A stretch of 15,851 nt of DNA, from positions 1-15,851 of the forward strand of contig JAIKXV010000015.1 in the NCBI GenBank assembly GCA_024683935.1, read 5' to 3'. Positions 9,701 to 15,142 of this stretch are shown here, piece by piece. The first letter of the stretch is position 1; each line of letters opens with the position of its first letter. This DNA is from Lachnospiraceae bacterium. GTDB taxonomy: Bacteria; Bacillota_A; Clostridia; Lachnospirales; Lachnospiraceae. The position numbers were made by a program, and so were the translations under genes. The notes beneath the pieces are model-generated. The model was not told the origin of the DNA. It did not search any database and was given only the letters and a program-made list of their open reading frames with translations.

Positions 9701-10450
9701 GGTCTGGAAAATAATTCTTCTTCAAAAAAGAGCTCAGCTATCAGGAAAGCAATAGAAGAGGGCAGAAATAAATCCGATGAATATAACTGGGATCTGCTGC
9801 GGCCGATCGGGAATGTGGCGGGAGATATACTTCACCGAAGTATGGAACTGCTGGTGGGTAGAAAATTCTCCGGAGCAGATACAGATATTGAATCGACTGT
9901 CCGACAGGCGGTTATTGAGAATGATGAACGGCTGCATGCGGTCCGGGACATGCTTATTAAGGATCTTAATAAAGAGGGCTTTTCTGATAAAACAGCGGAT
10001 ATTACAGAGGAAAAGACCAGAGAGATAGTTATTTCATTCATCACTGCCTGTGCGAAAGCCTATGATTCCTATTTGGATGGTATCTGGCAGGAGGTATCTA
10101 ATGTCTATCCAGAGGTTCATTTTTCCTATCAGGAAAAGGATCCGGAGAAGGAAGATGTTACGGTATGGATGAACGGAACTGCGGATCTTATACTGGAAAT
10201 GAAGGACGGAACATACCGTCTGATCGATTATAAGTCTGACAATGATTATCTGTTGTCAGAGGATGATATGGAAGCCGTACTCACTGAGAAGTATACGCCG
10301 CAGCTTAACGTATACCGCAAAGTGATCCGGACCATGCTCGGAGCTGACAGTCAAAAGATCAGCACCGGGATCATTTCCTTCTCCCAAAAGGACGTGAACG
10401 GAAATCTGCTTCCGGACAGAAAGGTGAGGGTGCGGTATACGGAGCTGTAG
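6743..10450 (+). CDS. addA: AddA, UvrD-type helicase-nuclease subunit
   Basis: This 1235-residue protein is the ATP-driven 3'-5' helicase and nuclease subunit of AddAB, of normal family length. Superfamily 1 motifs are all present: Walker A EAGAGAGKTT (Lys33), VITFTNAAAEELRGR, Walker B VDEFQDTD (Asp417-Glu418), VVGDPKQSIYRFRG (around 450-463), FNYRSN, NLHKTKGLEG (801-810) and VAVTRAAQ (870-877, Arg874). After a Ser/Lys/Glu-rich linker (about 970-1010) comes a PD-(D/E)XK nuclease domain with His1031, GTADLIL (Asp1148), LIDYKSD (Asp1162, Lys1164) and QLNVYRK. With both AddA and AddB nuclease motifs intact, the complex should cut both strands. The ATG at 6743 overlaps the addB stop and is preceded by a GAGG-like site in the end of addB. 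Met6 at 6758 is a less likely start. A fumarate reductase gene begins 21 bases after the stop with no visible terminator. Confidence 0.95.
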   Translation: MKVTGMNEEDMRKEIETDLSLNMFVEAGAGAGKTTLIVSRIVNLLSAGVEPGEIVVITFTNAAAEELRGRIISKVTERSKEEPELEDKLHRLNDMNISTIHSFCNVLLHEQGLFAKLPVDIEMLQDDEEIKEKKRYFDAYLRTLTKNDWDTLELNAGPRGSRFTIRRNMEALYMQMVDLPEDTNIKIPVPADETKQKAAFDVLKTIAFGDPAKGQLPLNEKLLSALNSCVNPEKKKDGFKPAASFSEAEEYYCNKGKTPFLKDLSDVLQKDHSLDNENKVYQALLKTKNYSFLSSANFKVIIDPAKIPAANKMISDEINSLLSDDMRGQFPADIKCEDEDKNVISFEDAVKAKNGRTGQGITVAGYAKEAGEYYRKNAEKNRISNDRLLELTRDLILNDDKNALRYFSKKYSRFFVDEFQDTDRIQESFIYRLASEPDDETKLRDGALFVVGDPKQSIYRFRGAQPAVYFHTKGKMEKLDNARVYELAFNYRSNEKVIKWVNDKFSEAESITPIVDESGVSYVYQRMEAKNSMASGENVIGGIYHLGRPDAEYSLGPVTRHLKSGDKTCEGFGYSEGEQEDDIRDVIGLILDFTKKDRNGNGYFKITDYDSDHNPVARDIRRSDFLLISHNKKMMDDYVSEMKRYGIPVVLDGEEDMKADRGLVVFVRLYQYLVNPRDPFYRTGAEEALRETLHIKSEKELRELSHKILDCMYDDVRSMSAYGMAEYLERQVSALFDKDTYIDHVTALSTQTHIRQMIEKLCLDVTGTGIEMAEAMQKYLDTKLEHELSLEEKTDAVRFMNLHKTKGLEGNIVIILDRRGRREHAPSYCTDGKDFYPGKDKFWTALEAFPQIREQARRSENAEFHRLEYVAVTRAAQAVIFMDVLEKNGLFAKKKLTSRIKSDELDNDLKDMAVFSKKDENTFSYKISDSSNIWGEISKVLLEGKTVNMPYKAENALEYSASSDEYTKKRERKTETAGMVIKESPSGLENNSSSKKSSAIRKAIEEGRNKSDEYNWDLLRPIGNVAGDILHRSMELLVGRKFSGADTDIESTVRQAVIENDERLHAVRDMLIKDLNKEGFSDKTADITEEKTREIVISFITACAKAYDSYLDGIWQEVSNVYPEVHFSYQEKDPEKEDVTVWMNGTADLILEMKDGTYRLIDYKSDNDYLLSEDDMEAVLTEKYTPQLNVYRKVIRTMLGADSQKISTGIISFSQKDVNGNLLPDRKVRVRYTEL

Positions 10451-10456
10451 CTAAAG

Positions 10457-10465
10457 TGATAGAAT
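10457..10465 (+). promoter_or_regulatory. Candidate extended -10 element directly before the cytochrome b gene
   Basis: TGATAGAAT (10457-10465) fits the extended -10 form TGN-TATAAT with one mismatch. The conventional +1 position would coincide with the ATG at 10472, giving a leaderless mRNA. There is no recognisable -35 at the right distance and no Shine-Dalgarno before this ATG. Without transcript mapping it remains a candidate. Confidence 0.35.
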
Positions 10466-10471
10466 AAACCT

Positions 10472-11020
10472 ATGAAAAAAGCAAATGCGTATCTGTCAAT
10501 TATCATAATAGTTCTTCTGGTTGTCCATGCGGGATATGAGAGCGCAGCTTTTTGCCTGATGTATTATAATCCGCTGCTGTCAAAGATTACCGGATATCTT
10601 ATCGCGGGAACGATTACTGTTCATGCAGTAATTTCCATGATATGTCTGTTTGTGCTGCATGACTCCGGATCAGTTATCTATATCAGGTTAAATATGAGGA
10701 CGGTGATCCAGAGGGTATGCGCAATACTTATTATAGTTTTATTGCCTGTGCATATACTCGCATTTGACATTCTGGGCAGAACCGCAGGGAGCTTTTTATA
10801 TGTCCTGACAGAAACGTCACAGGCAGTATTCTATGCTGCTGTATTTACTCATGTGGCGGTTTCTTTTGAGAAGAGCCTTATATCCCTCGGAAAGCTGGAA
10901 AATGAAGTGGTCCGCCGCAGATTAAACAAGATAGTGGCGGTTATCTGTTTTTTGATGTTTGTTTCGACGAATGTGATAACGATCACAACTCATGTAAAGA
11001 TGTTTTTTCCAGATAGGTGA
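10472..11020 (+). CDS. frdC: Type B fumarate reductase/succinate dehydrogenase di-heme cytochrome b subunit
   Basis: This 182-residue, very hydrophobic protein should anchor the fumarate reductase in the membrane and pass electrons from menaquinol through two b hemes to the FrdB clusters. Five membrane helices can be read at about residues 6-29, 39-63, 77-99, 108-133 and 152-174. The first four each hold a well-placed histidine (His19, His51, His94, His127), which is the ligand pattern of Bacillus SdhC and Wolinella FrdC; His63 and His174 sit at helix ends. The protein is shorter than Bacillus SdhC (about 200) and Wolinella FrdC (about 255). Sequence resemblance alone is weak; the call rests on topology, histidines and the position 6 bases before the flavoprotein gene, in the order C-A-B typical of type B enzymes. 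The ATG has no Shine-Dalgarno. Subunit function is likely, direction of electron flow is inferred. Confidence 0.78.
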   Translation: MKKANAYLSIIIIVLLVVHAGYESAAFCLMYYNPLLSKITGYLIAGTITVHAVISMICLFVLHDSGSVIYIRLNMRTVIQRVCAILIIVLLPVHILAFDILGRTAGSFLYVLTETSQAVFYAAVFTHVAVSFEKSLISLGKLENEVVRRRLNKIVAVICFLMFVSTNVITITTHVKMFFPDR

Positions 11021-11026
11021 CAGACT

Positions 11027-12658
11027 ATGAAGAAAGTGCTGATCATAGGGAGCGGAATCTCCGGAATGACATGTGCGATAGAATGCGCCGGGAAGGGAAT
11101 GAAAGCAACTCTTGTTTCGCCGTACCCTTCCGAGCGTGCCCAGTCAGTTCTTGCTGCCGGAGGTATCAATGCTGTTCTTACGGATACAAAAGGGGACAGT
11201 ATTGACTGTCATGTGGAGGATACCCTTAAAGGGGGATGTTATATAGCGGGCAGAAACTCTGTAAGGGGATTATGTGAGGACGCACCGGATATCATAAGAT
11301 GGCTTGAGCATATAGGGACTGTATTTTCGACTGATACAGAGGGAAATATCAAACAACGGGCCTTTGGAGGACAGTCATTTAACCGTACCTGTTACTGCGG
11401 TGCCTCTACCGGAAAACAGATTGTGACGGCTCTTATCATGGAAGCAAGGCGTCTTGAAGGTCTTGGTATGATAGAACGAAGGACGGGTGTTGATTTTTAC
11501 AGCGCACTCATCTCGGACGGGGAGTGCTTCGGAGCCATATTACATAACAGGCTGACTGATGAACTTGAAGCAGAGAGTGCTGACTTTGTGGTCATCGCAG
11601 CCGGTGGTATGAATGCGCTGTTCCGGATGTCTACAGGCTCCTCTCTGTGTGACGGATATACTGCCGGGAAACTGTTCGAACAGGGGGTTGAACTTAAAAA
11701 TCTGGAGTTTATTCAGTATCATCCCACAACGATTATCACCGGCCAGAAGAGGATGCTTATATCCGAAGCTGCCAGAGGCGAGGGTGGACGGCTCTATTAT
11801 GAGGAAAACGGAAAACGTGTTTACTTCATGGAGGACAGATTCGGTGAGCGCGGAAATCTGATGCCGAGGGATGTTGTTTCAAGGTGCATGGAAGAAACCG
11901 GAAAAAATGTTTTTCTGGATGTTTCTTTTCTCGGAAAAGACAGGATAAAACAGAGAATACCCGAGGTGTATGAGCTGTGCAAAAAATACCGCGGGATTGA
12001 TATTTCCGAACAAAGCATTCCTGTTATCCCGTCGGTACATTTCTTCATGGGCGGTATAGCCGTAAATATCGATCATGAAACAAGGATCAGGAACCTGTAT
12101 GCCATCGGCGAATGCGCATCGATATACCATGGTGCAAACAGACTGGGAGGCAACTCCCTTCTTGCGGCAATTCACGGGGCTAGGGCTGCCGCCGGATCTA
12201 TAGGGAGATCTTCGGGGACTTCAGGGTATTATGATCCTGCCCATGAGCTTGACACGGCCACGGAGCGGATCAGGGAGATGAAGCGTTCCAGAAGTTCTTT
12301 TCCTGTAATGTATATAAGAGATATTCTGGCACAGAGCATGCAGGAAGATTTGGGTATAGAAAGATACCATGACAGGCTGCAGAATGGGATTGATGACATA
12401 TCGTACTATTTATCTATTGCCGATAAGATTCATTACGACAATTCTGAGCGAGTATATAATACATACAGTCTGGGATCGATCCTGACAGCTGCGAAAGCAA
12501 CACTTATATGTGCAATGAGCCGAAAGGAGAGCAGAGGGTCCCATATCAGGAAAGACTATCCCGAAACGAAAGACGAATGGGCAGCATCAACGATCATTTC
12601 GTATGATGACGGTGCGTATAATACACATCTTGATGTGGAGGGTAGATATGAGAATTAG
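11027..12658 (+). CDS. frdA: Fumarate reductase flavoprotein subunit (succinate dehydrogenase/fumarate reductase family)
   Basis: This 543-residue FAD protein interconverts fumarate and succinate at the cytoplasmic face. It opens with the dinucleotide motif VLIIGSGISGM (4-14). Family active-site segments follow: QYHPT (His232), SEAARGEGG (Glu247, Arg250), PRDVVSR (Arg281), PSVHFFMGG (His338) and the FAD site HGANRLGGNSL (368-378). QRAFGGQS carries Gln where L-aspartate oxidases have Glu, supporting FRD/SDH over NadB. The RTCYCGASTGKQ segment resembles the Bacillus SdhA form (TGQQ) rather than the TGH of E. coli. At the covalent-FAD position (family S-H-S/T-x-x-A-x-G-G) the protein reads AQSVLAAGG, with Gln39 replacing histidine, so FAD is probably non-covalent. 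The start has AGGTGA at 11015-11020, six bases upstream. The stop overlaps frdB by 11 bases. Confidence 0.93.
   Translation: MKKVLIIGSGISGMTCAIECAGKGMKATLVSPYPSERAQSVLAAGGINAVLTDTKGDSIDCHVEDTLKGGCYIAGRNSVRGLCEDAPDIIRWLEHIGTVFSTDTEGNIKQRAFGGQSFNRTCYCGASTGKQIVTALIMEARRLEGLGMIERRTGVDFYSALISDGECFGAILHNRLTDELEAESADFVVIAAGGMNALFRMSTGSSLCDGYTAGKLFEQGVELKNLEFIQYHPTTIITGQKRMLISEAARGEGGRLYYEENGKRVYFMEDRFGERGNLMPRDVVSRCMEETGKNVFLDVSFLGKDRIKQRIPEVYELCKKYRGIDISEQSIPVIPSVHFFMGGIAVNIDHETRIRNLYAIGECASIYHGANRLGGNSLLAAIHGARAAAGSIGRSSGTSGYYDPAHELDTATERIREMKRSRSSFPVMYIRDILAQSMQEDLGIERYHDRLQNGIDDISYYLSIADKIHYDNSERVYNTYSLGSILTAAKATLICAMSRKESRGSHIRKDYPETKDEWAASTIISYDDGAYNTHLDVEGRYEN
12637..12641 (+). promoter_or_regulatory. 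Shine-Dalgarno that fixes the frdB start
   Basis: GGAGG lies six bases before the ATG at 12648, inside the end of frdA. It favours 12648 over the in-frame ATG at 12603, whose extra 15 residues do not resemble the start of any FrdB. Confidence 0.8.
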
Positions 12659-13325
12659 GATACTTAGGCAGAAAGATCCTGCATCAGAACCGTACTGGCA
12701 GGAGTTCTCATATGAGAAGAATAACGGTCAGACTATCGCGGGAATGCTTGAAGAACTTAATTATCTTGACGATCTAAAGGATATTACGGGCAAAAGAGCA
12801 CCCCGGATTCAATGGGAGCAGTCCTGTCTGCAGGGAATGTGCGGAGCATGCGCGATGGTCATAAACAATAAACCGGCGCTTGCATGTGAGACTTTCCTTC
12901 GCGATATCAAAAAGGATACAATTGTTCTTGAACCGCTGAAAAAGTTTCCTGTCATCACCGATCTCATAGTTGACAGGAGCATTATAGATACATATCTGAA
13001 GAGAGAAGGTGCTTTTATCGAGGAATATAAAGGCGCATCCCGCTCGGAATACGATCATATGTATCAGGCAGGCAAATGCTTAAAGTGCGGACTGTGTCTT
13101 GAGGTTTGTCCCAACTTTTCCGACGGAAAAACGTTTTACGGTGCTGCGTTCGCAAATGACTGTTATCTGATCGCGTCACGGAGCGGAACAAGAGATGCCG
13201 CCTTGACAAAGGCTTATCGGGATCATTTTGAAAGAGGCTGTTCAAAGTCACTGTCATGCGCAGATATCTGCCCGATGAAGATCCCGACGCTCGCATCCAT
13301 TTCCAAAATGAACAGGACACGCTAA
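12648..13325 (+). CDS. frdB: Fumarate reductase iron-sulfur subunit
   Basis: This 225-residue protein wires the cytochrome b hemes to the flavin. The N-terminal ferredoxin-like domain binds [2Fe-2S] through Cys60, Cys65, Cys68 and Cys80 (C-x4-C-x2-C-x11-C, with the family's QGMCGACAM...LAC context). The C-terminal domain has CLKCGLCLEVCP (Cys144, 147, 150, 154) and CSKSLSCADICP (Cys198, 204, 208), the C-x2-C-x2-C-x3-CP and C-x5-C-x3-CP pattern that carries one [4Fe-4S] and one [3Fe-4S] cluster in this family. All expected ligands are present and the length is slightly under the usual 235-250. The chosen start overlaps frdA by 11 bases, indicating coupled translation. The 3' end is five bases from the convergent aspA stop and no terminator is visible in between. 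Confidence 0.93.
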   Translation: MRIRILRQKDPASEPYWQEFSYEKNNGQTIAGMLEELNYLDDLKDITGKRAPRIQWEQSCLQGMCGACAMVINNKPALACETFLRDIKKDTIVLEPLKKFPVITDLIVDRSIIDTYLKREGAFIEEYKGASRSEYDHMYQAGKCLKCGLCLEVCPNFSDGKTFYGAAFANDCYLIASRSGTRDAALTKAYRDHFERGCSKSLSCADICPMKIPTLASISKMNRTR

Positions 13326-13330
13326 AATCA

Positions 13331-14776
13331 TTATTTCAGCATACTGTCGGGATTCAGAAGTTCTCTTGCAGTTTTTTCATCCATTATTTTTTCGTCAATT
13401 ATCACTTCGAGAACGGATTTATTCTGTTTGAGGGCTTTTTTTGCCGTATCTGCAGCCTTTTGATACCCAATAACAGGAACAAGCGCTGTTGCGATACCGA
13501 TGCTGTTGTCTACAAGCTCACGGCATCTTTCTTTGTTTGCAGTGATCCCTGAAACACAGTTATCGACAAAGGTCTCCACCGCATAACCAAGGGTGTCGAT
13601 GGATTGAAACAGATTATAAAAGATAATGGGTTCAAAAGCATTTAATTCCAATTGTCCGGCTTCGGCGGCCAGTGTTATGGTCGTATCATTTCCGATCACA
13701 TTAAAAGCCACCTGATTTACCACTTCGGGTATGACAGGGTTTACCTTTCCGGGCATAATGGAGGAGCCGTTTTGTCTGGCAGGCAGTGTTATCTCGCTGA
13801 ATCCCGCCCGTGGTCCGGAAGACATAAGCCGAAGATCATTGGCTATCTTTGATAATGAAACAGCGCATGATTTTACAATCCCGGACACTGAAACAAAGGG
13901 GTCGAGATTCTGTGTAGAATCAATGAGGTCATGGGCCTGTTTCAGATCCATTCCGGACACCTTGTTGATAGCCTGTACAATGCCCGAAATATACTTCTCA
14001 TCGGCATTGATCCCTGTTCCTATTGCTGTTCCACCCATATTCACGCAGCGCATTTCTTCTATGGCGGTATCGAGTCTGTCAGCATTCCTGGTCACAGCAT
14101 CTGCATATGCTCTGAATTCCTGTCCCAGAGTTATGGGCACTGCATCCTGCATTTGTGTTCGTCCCATCTTGATCACTGTTTCAAATTCTTTTGATTTTTC
14201 CGACAGTGCAGCCTGAAGACATCGCATCTGAACCTTGAGTTTGAGAAGAAGTCTTATTGTGGTCATTTTACCGGCAGTCGGAACAACATCATTGGTGGAC
14301 TGCTCCATATTTACGTCATCATTCGGGTGAACGACGGAATAATCTCCTTTGGTATGTCCCAATATCTCAATAGCTCTGTTTGCTATCACCTCATTGACGT
14401 TCATATTCAGGGATGTACCTGCACCTCCCTGGATAGGATCTACTATAAAGTTTTCCCAAAACTTACCATCCAATATCTCGTCACACGCCTTGACGATCGC
14501 ATCAGCTTTCTCGGGATCGAGCCTTCCGGTTTCTTTATTCGTCAATGCGCAGGCCTTTTTAATACAGACGATACTGTTTATAAGTTCGGGATGTATATTA
14601 AGACCTGTTATGGGAAAATTTTCCGCAGCTCTTAATGTCTGTACACCAAAATACGCCTCTGCCGGAACTTTCTTGTCTCCGACAGAGTCATGTTCTATAC
14701 GGTAGTTATCGTCTGGAGAATTATAAACATACTTATTTCCTGAGATCAGTCCGACTGTGCTCATGTTTAAGATCAT
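13331..14776 (-). CDS. aspA: Aspartate ammonia-lyase (aspartase)
   Basis: This 481-residue cytosolic enzyme converts L-aspartate to fumarate and ammonia, working as a homotetramer. It has the fumarase/aspartase superfamily signature GSSIMPGKVNP (337-347, catalytic serine in the SS pair), the substrate-binding segment TSLNMNVNEV (121-130), STNDVVPTA (160-168) and GRTQMQDAVP (205-214). The run VIPEVVNQVAFNVIGND after the signature is characteristic of AspA rather than class II fumarase. Compared with E. coli AspA, which begins just before its RIEED, this protein has about 20 extra N-terminal residues before RIEHD. The start at 14776 is supported by AAAGGAG (14783-14789) six bases upstream; the next Met (codon 5) would be 18 bases away. 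The product fumarate is the substrate of the convergent frdCAB, so the two units probably work together in anaerobic succinate formation. Confidence 0.95.
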   Translation of the reverse strand: MILNMSTVGLISGNKYVYNSPDDNYRIEHDSVGDKKVPAEAYFGVQTLRAAENFPITGLNIHPELINSIVCIKKACALTNKETGRLDPEKADAIVKACDEILDGKFWENFIVDPIQGGAGTSLNMNVNEVIANRAIEILGHTKGDYSVVHPNDDVNMEQSTNDVVPTAGKMTTIRLLLKLKVQMRCLQAALSEKSKEFETVIKMGRTQMQDAVPITLGQEFRAYADAVTRNADRLDTAIEEMRCVNMGGTAIGTGINADEKYISGIVQAINKVSGMDLKQAHDLIDSTQNLDPFVSVSGIVKSCAVSLSKIANDLRLMSSGPRAGFSEITLPARQNGSSIMPGKVNPVIPEVVNQVAFNVIGNDTTITLAAEAGQLELNAFEPIIFYNLFQSIDTLGYAVETFVDNCVSGITANKERCRELVDNSIGIATALVPVIGYQKAADTAKKALKQNKSVLEVIIDEKIMDEKTARELLNPDSMLK

Positions 14777-14800
14777 AGATGTCTCCTTTCTTCATAAATC

Positions 14801-14829
14801 ATTCTAATATTTATGCGGAGTTGAATCAA
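14801..14829 (-). promoter_or_regulatory. Promoter of aspA
   Basis: On the minus strand TTGATT (14824-14829) and TAGAAT (14801-14806) are separated by exactly 17 bases. Transcription would start near 14794, giving a leader of about 18 bases that includes the AAAGGAG site. The -35 element directly abuts the left end of the 164-base repeat at 14830. Confidence 0.6.
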
Positions 14830-14993
14830 CTGTCAGAGATTCAGGACATAAACCGTGAGATCATTAAGCAGTATCAGATTGGATGTGAGGTTAACAGGAA
14901 ACTCCGGAAACTGTATGAACGTCGTTTTGCATATACCGGAGAAATGATGAATTGGAGTATTGGGGAGTTCGAAGATATAGAGGAGATTAAGAA
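14830..14993 (+). repeat. 164-base direct repeat, copy 1 (orphan)
   Basis: This copy matches 15668-15831 at an offset of 838 bases with seven substitutions and no gaps (157/164 identical); the first 62 bases are identical. Similarity drops abruptly at both ends. No terminal inverted repeats or transposase are associated with it, so it is a gene-segment duplication rather than an insertion sequence. Confidence 0.95.
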
Positions 14994-15130
14994 GATTGGG
15001 GGATTTGCTGCCTTTTTTGTGTGGGAAAAAGAAGAATTTGTCCTTTTTTATTGTCTGTCCGGGGATATAGTTGAAAAGGAACCTGTTCAGAACAGTCACT
15101 ATGGATTTTAGCTGGGTGCCGGGCGCCGGA

Positions 15131-15135
15131 AGGGG
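15131..15135 (+). promoter_or_regulatory. Shine-Dalgarno that favours the 15143 start
   Basis: AGGGG ends seven bases before the ATG at 15143 and only one base before the ATG at 15137, so 15143 is preferred. An in-frame ATG at 15101 and those at 15149 and 15179 lack a site at good distance. Confidence 0.55.
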
Positions 15136-15142
15136 AATGAAA

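Larger units (their letters stand above)
14779..15111 (+). pseudogene. Orphan open frame carrying a copy of the C-terminal segment of the downstream gene
   Basis: The frame spans 110 codons from an ATG three bases from the aspA start on the other strand. Its first 17 codons overlap the aspA leader and promoter, there is no Shine-Dalgarno, and a stop codon directly precedes the ATG. Codons 18-71 encode the helical segment LSEIQDINREIIKQYQIG... found at residues 176-229 of the downstream gene, in the same reading frame, with only four amino acid differences. After that it diverges into a 39-residue hydrophobic/aromatic tail (starting IGGFAAFFVWEK) and stops at 15111. It is best read as a 5'-truncated remnant of a paralogous gene, with its own 3' end or a recombined tail. 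Retained frame and nearly even synonymous and non-synonymous changes mean recent duplication is likely. Expression as a small protein cannot be excluded. Confidence 0.55.

Noticed and set aside
12603..12647. Upstream start for frdB at 12603
   Set aside because: It adds 15 residues unlike any FrdB and lacks a Shine-Dalgarno, whereas GGAGG is six bases before 12648.
11027..12658. L-aspartate oxidase (NadB) as identity of the flavoprotein
   Set aside because: The FGGQS segment has Gln where NadB has Glu, and the gene lies between a cytochrome b and an FrdB-type iron-sulfur gene; the missing FAD histidine alone is not enough for NadB.
13731..14216. 161-codon plus-strand open frame opposite aspA
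   Set aside because: It mirrors the highly conserved aspartase coding sequence and has no recognisable product.
13331..14776. Class II fumarase as identity of the lyase
   Set aside because: The sequence after the GSSIMPGKVNP signature and the AspA-like N-terminal region fit aspartase better.
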